A stretch of DNA of 64,000 nt, from contig NC_053143.1 in NCBI RefSeq assembly GCF_016808335.1, forward strand, positions 52,855,441 to 52,919,440. Direction: 5' to 3'. Below are positions 35,091-46,609 of this stretch, piece after piece (position 1 is the first letter of the stretch; every line of letters begins with the position of its first letter). The translations under genes and the position numbers were made by a program. Source of the DNA: Panicum virgatum (taxonomy: Eukaryota; Streptophyta; Magnoliopsida; Poales; Poaceae). The notes under the pieces were generated by a model. It saw only the letters and a program-made list of their open reading frames with translations. It had not been told where the DNA came from and did not search any database.

Positions 35091-36398
35091 CATGCTGCAT
35101 CCTAGTCCTAGCTCATCCGCGGAAGGGAAATGGTGGACCTGTCTTTTTCCTGGTATAATAATGCTATGCTAGTCTTCATCTTTCGCAAAGAAAAAAAAAT
35201 GCTGCTAGCCTTGCTTTATCCTGAAAATGAACATCCCATTGGATTTTTCTCCCCCCCCCCCAATATTTGGCATCCTAGCTCGCTGCGACAAAAGGTGAGG
35301 ATTGTGAACAGCTAGCTAGCTCTGTGGTTAGGTTACTTGTGGTGTAACACGCCGTCTAGATTATTCTCATGTATGGACGCGTTCACCCACCGTAACCATC
35401 TTAGGTTGTGTTTAGTTCGTAATAAAGTTATGTAGGACATAACTTTTGTAGATGCAGCTATTGTCGCTGATGCACCACCGATGCAGCTATTGTCGCTGTC
35501 TAGTCCCTGAACATATGTAGATGTTTTGTATGACATAGATGCAACCAGCTTTTCGACATTGCGTGGACTGTCATAGTTGTGACAATGTTCTCCACCTGCC
35601 ATTCTGAAAGTAAATCTGCTTCATCTGTGGGTTGGCTAACGAATTAACTAAAATCATTTCAAAGTGCTGCCTATTTTGAGTGTACCTGTTGAAATATGTG
35701 AAAATAAACTGAATTAACTAGTCTATTAGTCACTAGTCGCTAAAATGACAGTTTCAGGGCTATAGCCTGATACATTTTAGTGTACTAGAACATTTGGCGC
35801 GCGATGCGCGCCCTACCATTTAAACAATCAAATATAAGTAAATGAAAAGTAATAAAATGTGCAATTAAACATGTGGGATAAATTCAACACAAAATCAAAG
35901 CATAGGGTAGTATACATCGTTAATATGCAAACATTTGAACAATGTGGGTACACTATCCATCATAGGTGTCTCATATGCGGCATGTTGGCCGGCGCTCGTC
36001 ACTGTGCTTGAGCTCGAGCTCGTGCTGGAGCATGTTGCCGCACCACCCTCTGGCCACCAGCCGGGACCGACCCACCGCGATGCACCCCCGTTGCCTTGTC
36101 TGCCACAACTCTAGGCCTCAGTGGCTCGCGCTGCGTCCGAGCTGGGATGTCGTGCCTGCCCAAGCATCGGTGTCAGCCGGACCGCACTACAGCGGCGTTC
36201 AAGCTCAAGGCGTGCACAATGCTCATCAGCTTTTCCCGATTGATACACATAGACTCATCAGCTTATAAGAGGAGGGCCCCCCTCTTATAAGATTTTTCAG
36301 ATTTCTCTTTTCTTGCTGATGGTGTATGATTGTACCGTTTTTACTAGTAGGATGTACTATCGATTTCGATAGATGTATGCTTTCGAATTTTGTTAGAG
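35091..36398. other. Interior of the composite block, no gene
   Basis: Includes a run of C at about 35251 and a 25-bp near-duplicate (GATGCAGCTATTGTCGCTG twice, about 35452 and 35479). The frame at 35966-36268 lacks any recognisable domain. Confidence 0.35.
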
Positions 36399-36632
36399 GC
36401 CTTGTTTAGTTGGTGAAATTTTTTGAGTTTTGGTACTGTAGCACTTTCGTTGTTATTTGACAATTAATGTCCAATTATAAACTAATTAGGCTTAAAAGAT
36501 TGGTCTTGTCGTTAAAGTTAAACTTTGTAGTGAGTTATTTTTTTCAACTGCATTTAATGCCCCATGCATATGTTGGAAGATTCGATGTGACGAGTACTAT
36601 ATGAAATTTTTTGGAAACTAAACATGGCCAGA
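36399..36632. mobile_element. Tourist/PIF-like MITE
   Basis: Left GGCCTTGTTTAGTTGGTGAA, right AAACTAAACATGGCC; same family as the MITEs at 5273 and 62505. Interior shares AACTAATTAGGCTTAAAAGA with the other members. The target duplication is unclear. Confidence 0.7.
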
Positions 36633-37243
36633 TTTGTGTTTACGTGTTAGGGTAAAGTTACAACTTATAGTGGCGTTTGCAAACGGTTTCTATTGTATTA
36701 TAAAATTTTAATTCAATCTAGCTATAAAATATGGATAGATAATGTTCGCCTAAACAGTCATTTAGCCCGTGTACACACCATTTAAACGCTAAACAATGGT
36801 ACACTGTTTCTGTTTAAACAGCCGTTTTACCCATTTAAACACCTTTTTGCCCGAATAATAAGCTAAACAGCAAGTGAACGACTGTTTACTGTTTAGCGTT
36901 TAGGATAACACTCTTAGATTTGCCAAGTATTCCATTGTATATATTGGCAACTCATAAGCCTCTCCATGCGGCGCTTACAATGTAGCGTGATCGCTGCACG
37001 GTGCTTACACGTTATATACCGCTGGCTTGATATATCCACGCGGAACAACACGATATCCATGTGAGATGTACCAACAGATTGATCTCCACATAACACTTGC
37101 AAAAAAAAAAGAAACTTGTACATGGCATATGGAATAATTTTCTTATAAGATTTGTTAGTAATAGCAAGCTTTGAACGTCCCATACAAGTTGAATCATCAC
37201 CACCCAATACTCACCAATACAAGAATATACACGCGTCCGGGTT
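36633..37243. other. Interior of the composite block, AT-rich
   Basis: 36740-36910 has inverted GTTTAGC/GCTAAAC words suggestive of a small foldback MITE. No gene seen. Confidence 0.3.
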
Positions 37244-37773
37244 AATAAGGTAATGTGTTTATTTTGAAATGCTTTATTTATAACGCATATGAGTTACTAT
37301 TTTATTTGGACTATTGAAAATGTAGATCGCTAAACCATATAATTAATCTCTATTTATTGTTAGTTTAGTATTGAACTTTGTTATTTATAAAATTTAGTAT
37401 TTCGTCAATGATGTAACAAGGAATGAATCCCAAGATGTATTTCAGTATATAAAATTTTCTTGATTTCATGTTTATATACAAAATTACTCATAGATTTATG
37501 CATTGTGTTATTGTAGAAATGCATAATTGTGAGAAGCTTCTAGAAAATTAGAGAGTACACCTGAACCATGGTTACCATGTTTAATGATGAAATATGGAAT
37601 ACTCTAGAAATTAGATATTTGTATGGTTAGGTAAGTATGAGTAAAATTATAAAGTTAGATATTTTGTAAAAAAAATATATAGAAGATGAACACATGACAA
37701 AACCATATGAGCCATGGAGTCCTATAAATATGGGTGCTTCCCTCCTCTCTTGCCATACCATGGCATAAGAGGT
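37244..37773 (+). repeat. Direct repeat copy 2 (530 bp) of a composite block
   Basis: Near-identical partner of 33623-34152, in the same orientation, offset by 3621 bp throughout without net indels. Confidence 0.88.
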
Positions 37774-38219
37774 CTCAAATTGGAAATGACAAGGTAGCCA
37801 TATAGTGTAGTAGTATCATGGTATGGTAGCTACATAAAGAGTGCAAGGGTCATGTGTTGTATTAAGTTATAGTAAATAAAGAGTTGAGTTCCCATATAGA
37901 GTTGGTTAGGGTCACCAATCTCTCCACACATGGTATTTATAGAACTGCTAAATGGTTTAGCTTGGACATTTCTGAGACACAGATTGCTGCCTCAAGTTAG
38001 CCTGTCCCTACATAATTGAAGAAATACGTAGAATAAGATGAAAAGTTGAAAAATTTCAGAGGAACTAATGCATTGTACCATATGCATCAAAGTTCCTACA
38101 CGTACTAGTTGAATGCCCTTTGCATTAATTCTTACAGTGTGGGCATCATCCTTATGACTGGACAATGTGAGTTGCAAATCTAGGAAGCACAACTACTAAA
38201 TGTATGTACTGTATTACCT
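37774..38219. other. AT-rich DNA downstream of the Agenet-like exon
   Basis: If the minus-strand gene is real this would be its intron, since a donor (GATAAG|GTAATAC) sits at about 38217. No following exon was recognised. Confidence 0.3.
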
Positions 38220-38475
38220 TATCACCCAGATTCGTCCAACGCTTGTCGTTCCACATGTATAGTGGCCTCAGCTGGTACACCGCCTTGGTTAGCAGCTGAT
38301 GCGCCTCCTCAACATCTACACTGACCTCATACTCACAATCCTCCCTGACAACCCTGCGCACCACTCCCTGCGACCATGCCTCGTCGCGGCACACCTCCAC
38401 TGTGGCGCCAGGACAAAGATGCACCTTGCTCTCCCATGGGCAATGGTACTCAGCCGGCCTGATGTATGAGTCCTA
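38218..38475 (-). pseudogene. Agenet/Tudor-like domain exon (isolated)
   Basis: The minus frame reads YIRPAEYHCPWESK, then HLCPGATVEVCRDEAWSQGV, then VVREDCEYEVSVDVEE and LRPLYMWNDKRWTNLGDK. The order (basic opening, G-x-VEV, W-x-x-G-V-V, Y-x-V, L-R-P, W) is that of plant Agenet (Royal family) domains, which bind modified histone tails or act as adaptors. It is bounded by a good acceptor (TTTCTAG|GACTC, about 38473) and donor (GATAAG|GTAATAC, about 38217). No neighbouring exons were found; upstream is a tandem array and then a large insertion. It is either one exon of a gene that extends further or a captured exon. Confidence 0.5.
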
Positions 38476-39600
38476 GAAACAACCTCTTTAACGAGCCTAG
38501 TTGTAGAAAATACTCGATTCAAGCACCGTTTACATAGTTTCTCTCAAATCCAGGGCTTCAAATTGATGGTTATCTAGTTGGTGAAGATACCAGAGTAGTG
38601 TAGGTGCTAACCTGGAGGCATTTTGAACAGATCGTTTATCACACGAAATGAGAACTGAGCTTTATAAATAGCCTGTTTGACAAGCCAAGTTGCATAAACT
38701 AAAAATTCTATTGTCATTTACTCAGTGTTTCTCAGGGACAGGGGTTCAAATTGATGTTAACTAGTTGGAGAAGATGTTAGAGTAATGTAGGTGCCGACCT
38801 ACAGGCATTTTGAACAATCCGTTTATCACGTGAAATGAAAACTGAGTCTTAGAAACAACCTCTTTAAAAAACCAAGTTGTAGAAAATACTCGATTCTGAC
38901 GCCATTTACTTAGTTTCTCTCAAAATAGGCTTCAAATTGATGGTTATCTAGTTGCTGAAGATGCAGAGTAGTGTAGGTGCCAACCTGGAGGCATTTTGAA
39001 CAAACCGTTTATCACGCGAAATGAGAACTCAGTCTTAGAAACAACCTCTTTAACAAGCCCAGTTGTAGAAAAAACTTGATTTAGGTGCCATTTACTTAGT
39101 TTCTCTCAAAGCCAGGGGTTCAGATTGATGGTTATCTGGTTGGTGAAGATGTCAGAGTAGTGTAGGTGCCGACCTGGAGGTATTTTGAACAAACCATTTA
39201 TCTCACAAAATGAGAAATGAATCTTAGAAACAGCCTCTTTAACAAGCCAAGTTGTAGAAACTACTCGATTTAGGTGCCATTTACTTAGTTTCTCTCAAAG
39301 ACAGGGGTTCAAACTGATGGTTATCTGGTTGGTGAAGATGCCAAAGTAGTGTAGGTGCCTACCTGGAGGCATTTTGAACAAACCGTTTATCTCGCAAAAT
39401 GAGAACTGAGTCTTAAAAACAGCCTTTTTAACGAGCCAAGTTGTAGAAACTACTCAATTCTAGTATCATTTACTCAGTATTTCTGAGGGCCAGAGGTTAA
39501 AATTGATGGTCAACAAGTTGGAGAAGATGCTAGAGTAGTGTAGGTGCCGACCTGGACACATTTTGAATAAACCGTTTATCGCGCGAAATGAAAACTGAGT
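38476..39600. repeat. Tandem array, about 188-bp unit, six copies
   Basis: The phrase GTGTAGGTGCCGACCTGG (with variants) recurs at 38598, 38785, 38971, 39160, 39349 and 39538, a period of 186-189 bp. Each unit also holds AGAAACAACCTCTTTAAC, TTTACTTAGTTTCTCTCAAA and TTTGAACAAACCGTTTATC. The array abuts the Agenet-like exon on its left, so by position it lies in an intron. On the right it ends abruptly at the mobile-domain element (39601). Confidence 0.9.
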
Positions 39601-42600
39601 TGTTGATGCAAAAATCAATACACTGGAATCTGAAGGCACCGTTCGCCAAGCTTCAGAATGCAGACCAAGCGTGCCAGTCAATTTGACCTGTAAATTGATA
39701 AGTAATTGGCAAACATTAAATCTGAGAGCGTATCGGCTGAAATTCCGAATAACTCTCGCATAGTCATATCGGCAGGCTTTGCCGATGCATAAAACAACAA
39801 GAGATAATAAAAGCGATAAATATAAGCGTAAGGAAGCGCAAAGTAGTATCGGCAGATCCAGCCAACACAAAAAATGACAAATCAGCCCAGGCATCCGATT
39901 GCACGTGCATAATGATATAAAAGCTACGAATGTGTAACTTAAATAAAGCTACTCGATGACACTTGAAACAGATCTAAATCGGCTTTATAATATTATGATA
40001 ATATCACAAGATTTCACAGCCGATCACACTGTTAGATGTCATGATGTTAACTGGCCTCGACATTTTTGCACCTGATCGGTCTTATGACCTCCTTTCCAAA
40101 ACAGACTTTAAATTTGATACTAGGAATATCAGAGGTTGGAAAGGGTATATAGAAAGATACTCCAAATCTGGTGCTGCAAACAAAAGAGAACATGCTGCAT
40201 TTCTAAATATGTGGCTAGAGAAGTATATCTTCTGCGGAAAAACCATGGCCCAACCTCCAGCACCTTGAAGATGGAAGAGACATTAGCAAGTGGCAATTCG
40301 ATCCCACTAGGAAAACACTTCCTTGGATCAGTTTATCATCTGCTTCACCAAGTATCAGCCAGACTCATAGCCGATCAGCCAATCGGCAACCTTGGAGGAC
40401 CATGGTGTTTCATTCAGTTGTGGCTAAACACATACATGCACAAGACCATGGGCCTGAACCTAAGGCAAATGTCCATTCCATCAGAGAATTACGCAGAAGG
40501 ACAGCCAATTCAGATTTGCCGATGTACTTCCTTCGGCGAAGCAGCAGCAATGATAGCCAATGACACTCTTGGCGTAACTGACTTCTTCAAATGTTTTTAC
40601 AATGGTTTTGCTGACGCGTCCATTATCTAGTTTGTCTATCATGATGATAATCATGATTTTGAAAACCCAGTAAAGCTTCAGCTTGATAATTGGAAAGGCG
40701 ACAAATACGCAACCAACAGCCTAAGAGAGGCTATCGTTCCAAGAATTCTGCCTGCCAACTTCATATTGGGATGGGTTCTGCCCAGTTATGAATTCTACTA
40801 TCCATTGGTAGCAGCAAGACAACTCGGATTTGTCAAGTACCAATCCACGTATTCTTAGCTGACAAGGTTCAAGCAAGAGACGCTGTAAAAAGCACCTTAT
40901 TTTACAATAGTCTGAAAAATCTGGAACCCGACGTGAGTACCATCAACCTAGGTGACTGGCGAATTGCCCCTCTCACATCTCTCCCCTTCAAGCATTGGTG
41001 GTCAGAGTGGCAAGAACATTTGTTCTGCCTATCGGCAAGCAACTATTGCAGGAACTTTGATGCCAATTACCAAGAACCTGAAGATGAGGTATTTATTCTT
41101 TCATTTTTCCAATGATTAACTCTTTACCTCTTCTTTCGTCTAACAAGTTGTTCGACAGGCTCTGAGTGTATCCCCTCCGATGATGAGCAGGAGCAATCGA
41201 CCGATTGTATATGCTCCTTCGTCAGAAAACCCCCTCATCGGTCACAGTGCTCCGTCTTTGGATGAGATTATGTCCGGGAGAAAACGCAAGCCTTCAAGCA
41301 CCAATGCAGCAACGCACAAGCCCCCCAATCCAAGGATCATCAAGCAAACAAGCACTCTTGCCGATTACACCATCATCGGGACAAATTACTGACCAGTTGA
41401 TTGTAGACATCCTTGACACCTCCCCAAGTATTCAACTCACCTTTTCAACTCTTGCATCTTTTCAACTCTTGCATTAGTGTAGTTTAATATTTTTGCCTCT
41501 AACCTTAATTATATCACCAGCTCAAGAACCCGCCGAAGACATACCAACGTCTCCTCCTTCAGTCAGAGTAAATTAATTTCAGCACCATCTGTTCCCTTTC
41601 TTTCTTTTCCCGTAATCTCTAGACGGCTAACATCAACTCACTACTTGCAGATCAGGACACTGTCTCCGGCACCAAAGAAGGCAAGGACGACTGCTTCACC
41701 TTCATAGGTAAAAAACTCTGAACCCAAACTCAGTAAAATTTCCTTTCGATTCTGACAATTATTTTCAGGATATAATTGCCAAGCAAGCACCATCCGGGAC
41801 TTCCGGCCAGTCAACCTCTTCACATGGCGCTCTAGACATCGGGATTGCTACTTCACTGCCAATGACCACATCACTTCCTCCTCCTGGTTCCAACTTCGAT
41901 GAGATAAATCTGAAGCGGGCGAACACTTTTCCTCAGCCGATTTCATAATATGAAAACCACCATTGGCTGATTTATTAATTTCTTTTTCAGGCACAAGACT
42001 CTCCGGACAACAGCATGTTCTCCTTCCAGATTAGGGTTGCTGCACATGAAGAGGAACCATCATCAGCTGAATCGGCAGGATTACCAGAGAACATCAAGTC
42101 TAAGCTTCGAGAAATTTTCCAGCTCCTGAACCAAGACATTGGCATATTAATTCAAGATGCTGAGCCGATTTGAGTTATCTTGAAGTCTTTAGAAGGTCAG
42201 CTTCCTGAACCGATCGAGGATGTACTGATCCCTGCAGCATTCATCGAGAGTCGCCGGGTGCAAGTCCTCCGAGCCCAGAAGCGCCTTACTGATCGTCTCC
42301 AACAAGAGAAAATTGCTAAGCAGAGAGATGATCTCAAAGGCCTTGTAGATTCGACCCGTGAAGAAATCGATTCACTGCATCGTTCTCAGGCAGATCTGAA
42401 GAAGACCAAAAGCGAGTTGGAGGCCAAACGCGACTACCTCCTTCAAGAGCTCAACCGAGTTAACCAGGACATCGATGCTGTTGATAGTGACCTGTCTCGG
42501 ATCCAACCAGACATCGAGAAGCTTGAGGGAGAGAAATAAGAACAAGCTTGTCAAGCCTACCAACTTCACAAGAGCCTCCAGCCGATTCCCGGCTCAGCCA

Positions 42601-43510
42601 ATGATGACAACAAGGCGATTCAGTAAGCCGAAGAAATTCGCCAGCGTGCGATAAACGTGATCCAAGGCTCCTTGGGATCACTGTAACAGACTCATACACT
42701 TGGTTTTATGATGCAAACACTTTAGCTTCACCGTAATGTATGCTCGCGATGTGAACTCCCTCATCTTCAGATATACAGTGTTACCAACAATATCTCGATG
42801 CACATATAAAAGTGTCGGTTTCATCAAACTCTTTTTTTGTGTTTTTATTGCTCTAAGGGCAACGCGTATCGTATCGGCCATAAACTATCCGATATACTCA
42901 AGTTATGATCGGCTTTTTCGTATTTTTTGCACTGAAGGCGATACTTCTTGTATCGGCTATGATTCTCAGTTTAACCAGTGTTCATATCTAGGATACAATT
43001 TAGCACATATAATTGTCGGCCTTGATCTAACATCATTTCCAATATCAACTTCTTCTAATATATCTGCCGACGTAAACCTATGCCCTGATTTACCTTGGTC
43101 TTCAAGGAACTTATCCATCAGGACTCATCTGTAGAACCGACTGCTTGGATTGATGTCAACTCATAATCGGCTACTTTCAAGAAATCCTTTTCCCATGCTT
43201 GGCTAGAAAAACAGCTCACTTTGTCATAACTCTATGTGTGAGCTTCAGCCGATGCTATGCTGAATGATGAATCGGCAGACACTACCTCAACAGTATCATC
43301 AATCCACTGTATGAGGCATTGATGCATGGTAGACGGAATGCAGCAATTGGCATGAATCCAATCAGGCACTTTTTGTGGACGGCTTGGATTGTCTCCTCGA
43401 GGTCGGTGAAAAGGATTGGGTCCAAAACACGTGATTGTTAGGCCGGCCGGCCTGGGTTTGGCTCCTCTCGGCCCTCCGTTTCACCGACGCATCAATCATC
43501 GGCTGCAGAA
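39601..43510 (+). mobile_element. Insertion carrying a plant-mobile-domain gene (borders uncertain)
   Basis: Begins TGTTGATGCAAAAATC exactly where the tandem array is cut; the right end near TTCACCGACGCATCAATC has a weakly inverted match (TTGATGC). The whole block is marked by recurrent ATCGGC/GCCGAT words, unlike its surroundings. Plant mobile domains are widely carried by MULE and other transposons. I could not identify a target duplication, so the element class is not established. Confidence 0.45.
40041..42686 (+). pseudogene. Plant-mobile-domain (PMD, aminotransferase-like) gene, broken
   Basis: The early part has the PMD signature: KREHAAFLNMWLEKYIFCGK, then, after a frame change near 40245, LASGNSIPLGKHFLGSVYHL and GNLGGPWCFIQLWLNTYMHK. 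It continues VTDFFKCFYNGFADASII and ILPANFILGWVLPSYEFYYP with stops. Exons follow with plausible junctions (GATGAG|GTATTT at about 41087 to CGACAG|GCTCTG at about 41160). A long coiled coil (42180-42539) and a tail PIPGSANDDNKAIQ-stop-AEEIRQRAI end at GSLGSL-stop, 42684-42686. Multiple stops make it non-functional. It is paralogous to the reversed fragment at 34270-35090. Confidence 0.7.
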
Positions 43511-44853
43511 ACTAAAAAATCACATATGGTCATAAATACTCTCATTCTAAAATAAAAATTTTCTACTATACTAAATTGTCATATGGTCATATATATACAA
43601 GAAAATCATGCTCTATAAACTCATTTAGATCAATAAATACAAGTAAATCACATCTAATTATGCAAACCTTAAGTATCACATTTGAGCTCTAATGGTGTAT
43701 AAATAAAGAAACTCCAACATTTTTCCAATCTAAAAAAACTCAAATTTCTTATTTCTAAACCATAAAATGAGCTACACAAGCAATGTAAGCTGATAGGATC
43801 AAGCTTCTAACCATTAGATCTGTTGAATGGACGGGGAATCAAGAGCCTTCACAAATTATGGAGAAAATGGGCATTCTCCCTCCACCCGAGCCAAGAACAG
43901 AACAATAAATTAATGAGCTGTGCTCGGGCGGGAGGAGGAAGATGGGGATAAGGACCTGGGGGAGTTTTGTCCTGATTGAAGCCACCAACTGAGGTCAAAG
44001 GTGCCTTATTTGTTCCGGTTGGTGGCTCTCGAGAGTACATCGTCGACGGGGTTCGGCAACTTTGGCTCTTGCAGTAATTTCCATAGTTTGGACCTGCGTT
44101 CTAGTGGTGGCAGGTGGACCTTGGCCGGGAGCATCTGCTTCTCGTCGCGTTGGCGTCTGTGGGCGTGGCGACGGGCGGCAAAGCTTGCTGGAGATGGTGA
44201 AGACAAGATTCCTGTGTGCGTCTTGTGTAATTTGTATTATGCTCAGGGGTTTTCATGTAAAATAGGTTTGTACTGTGCGTGACTGTTCAATATAATCCCA
44301 TTTCGATAAAAAAAAGGTGCGAGGACTGGAGTTGAACAGTGATGAAACAAAAATAATATTAAAAAAGTGTAAGTGGGGATTCAAGACCGGACAGCACGTT
44401 GGTGTAAAACTTTTTCTATTTGATCTAGATAAATCTTTCAAATTGAACAGAATAAGCCACGTACTATTTTTTTCTTTCAAGGTAATTTTGGCTATTTTGA
44501 ATGTGTATTACATAATCGGAAAAAACATGGAATACTTCAGCATCAAACTTCAGTGGAGAGAAATTTTAGCTTATCTCGCCATGAGGAAAAATTGGAGATC
44601 AACATGCACGTCTTCACACTTTCATATTATGTTTGGAAAATAATTACGGCAAAAATAATTAGGAATTGATGGCAAGGCTGTCACACATGTGACACAAAAA
44701 CCATGACCATTTTAATTGGGACCTCCTGACGTGGGCAAATCCAGGGTGGCCAGCTGAGAGTATAAATGACAGTGCTGTCATATGTCCAACGGTTCCTTGA
44801 AAGTGCTGTTAGTTTTTAAAATCTTAATACCAACACTGCTCTCAGTAAAGTTA
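43511..44853. other. Intergenic DNA with a possible retroposed 3' end
   Basis: 43511-43840 is AT-rich without features. 43960-44040 has a GGTTGGTGGCTC phrase like the CACTA element at 23704. 44060-44310 is gene-like and ends ATCCCATTTCGATAAAAAAAAGG, as a retroposed transcript or LINE tail would. No domain recognised. Confidence 0.3.
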
Positions 44854-45156
44854 TTCCCTCCGTCCCCAATTATAAGTCATTCTGGGATTCAAAATTTGTC
44901 CTCAAATATAAGTCATTCTAGTTTGAGAGTGGACTCAACCATCTTAATTGTGCATCATTTTCGGGACTTTTCCAATAGAAAGGTGTGCATGCAACAATAT
45001 AGGGGGTAGATGTGGGGGAGGTGTATGGGAAAAGACATGCTAGTTTAATTAGCACATTCCCAATAATTAATAATTATGGGTAGGAGAGTCTTTTCTACAC
45101 AACCATAATCTGTGCTAAAAACTCTAGAATGACTTATATTTCACGACGAAGGGGAG
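44854..45156. mobile_element. Stowaway-like MITE, 303 bp
   Basis: Inverted ends (left TTCCCTCCGTCCCCAATTAT; right, on the other strand, CTCCCCTTCGTCGTGAAATA) followed by a shared ATAAGTCATTCT; TA flanks on both sides (44852-44853 and 45157-45158). Confidence 0.82.
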
Positions 45157-46039
45157 TACTAGTGACAGGCTTATTGCCCATACAAATTCAATGTACATCA
45201 GTGCTGTTGATAATCATTACAGCTGTTGGAGAAAATTGCAAATGTTGTAGTGGGCTGGATGATGGAAACGTGGCCCTGATCTTCCGAGAGGTACAGATAA
45301 ATTTGATTGGCAGAGTATGTGACGTTGGTGATCCGGGCTTCCAATCGTCATGATTCGAAGTCCTGCAACCGTTACACCGCTGCTCCCAAGCACAACTTGA
45401 TTGACCTCGCCGAGATGGCTTTTCGTGCAAGCGAATCGAAGAACACAAGCAAGAAAGGGTAAATACGCAATTTGAAATTGAGCAAAAATCAAGATAGGGT
45501 TCAAGCTATGATCACAAAAGAACTAATCACCACAGTGGTGAAGAACAAGAACGGGGTCCCTGATTCACAGTAATAGAACTTGTCGTCACAGTTACAATGA
45601 AGAAGACAGTTTCTCGGTGGAAAACTTGATCTAAACAAAACTTGAACCCTAATGTGCGGCAGCCACTGAGTTTATACCTGAAAGAGGGTGTCTTAGGGTT
45701 GAGGGCGGCCAGGAGGGGCGCCCGACAACTTTGGTTTAAGGCCCGACGCGATACAAAGGCCAACTCAGCCCAAAACAGGTGGCGCAACATCTTGTCGTGG
45801 TCACACAGAATGATTCATGAATTTACGGGAGCTGGGACCAGAACCAAAAGAAATATTTCGTCTTTAGCTTTCCAACGCATCAAAGAACGCCTCGTTTCAA
45901 TGTCGTATGAGGGAGATGTGGCCGATTTTGTCGAGGATGGTCTGCTGAATCCGAACCAAACGCATAGTCCAAGTTGGCGACGACTTGTAGCTTGGTGATG
46001 AAGTCAGCTTGTGTGTCCCACATGGTGACGTCCTCATCA
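45157..46039 (-). repeat. LTR/leader-like retroelement remnant, minus strand
   Basis: On the minus strand it reads like a grass LTR/leader: GTGATGAGGACGTCACCATG near 46040, ending in a CTTGATTTTTGCTCAATTTC-type tail near 45480. No coding domain. Borders not found. Confidence 0.3.
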
Positions 46040-46149
46040 CTGGAACATATTAGAAACAAGTGTTGTATCATCACCGTACCTATTCTGCTCTGCCATGCAA
46101 AAGCTAAAGCAAAGATAGAAGCGTTCTCTGGTCAAGACCAACCGCTAGC

Positions 46150-46400
46150 ATGGCAAGGATTATGTGCACTACCTGATGGCTACTTTGTTCGTGGTTCTTG
46201 TGATGGTTTCTTCCAACTCTCCATCCTGCCAAGCGTACGTGTACGCATTCTCGATACCTATAATATATCTTCATATCCTTATATCTATATCTATATCTAT
46301 ATCTATATCTATATCTATATCTATATCTATATCTATATCTAGCTATATCTATATCTATATCTATATCCATAGCTATATCTATATCTATGGAATATAGATA
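46150..46400 (+). pseudogene. DEFL-3: exon-1 relic of a defensin-like gene
   Basis: About 46040-46150 matches the upstream region of DEFL-1. After the ATG at 46150 a 2-bp insertion relative to DEFL-1 shifts the frame into a stop; the shifted frame keeps the signal-peptide-like HYLMATLFVVLVMVSSNSPS followed by CQA. The donor site is altered (GCGTACGTGTAC instead of GCGTGTAGACAC). What would be the intron is filled by a CTATAT microsatellite (46285-46400). No exon 2 is present before the P450 promoter. Non-functional. Confidence 0.8.
46282..46400. repeat. (CTATAT)n hexanucleotide microsatellite
   Basis: Near-perfect CTATAT repeats with small interruptions. It corresponds in position to the short TATATC tract in the DEFL-1 intron. 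Alternating I/Y/S ORFs here are artefacts. Confidence 0.92.
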
Positions 46401-46499
46401 CAATTAAACATAGATATGGGTATACATAATAAAATATATGGATCTAGAAAAACTAAAACGATTAATAATTTAGAACAGATGGAGTATAGTATAGCTGCC

Positions 46500-46507
46500 T
46501 ATAAATA
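46500..46507 (+). promoter_or_regulatory. TATA box of the P450 gene
   Basis: TATAAATA, 110 bp upstream of the chosen ATG at 46610. An in-frame upstream ATG at 46514 lies only about 10 bp past the TATA box and is therefore unlikely to be in the transcript. Confidence 0.6.
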
Positions 46508-46609
46508 CTAATCATGCATGAGATGTGCAGTACTCCGAATACATGCATTTTTGTCCATTTTTCTTTTCTTATTGACATACATACTTTGTTGCCCAAAAGA
46601 GAAAAAAAA

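Noticed and set aside
33623..37773. Calling the 530-bp direct repeats canonical LTRs
   Set aside because: No TG...CA at the repeat borders, no primer-binding site, no polypurine tract and no target duplication; left as an unexplained composite.
38476..39600. CRISPR-like array
   Set aside because: Units are about 188 bp and tandem, without short repeats separated by unique spacers; the genome is a plant nuclear genome.
46514..46609. Upstream in-frame ATG extending the P450 by 32 residues
   Set aside because: It lies about 10 bp past the TATA box and would bury the N-terminal membrane anchor; the start at 46610 gives a normal P450.
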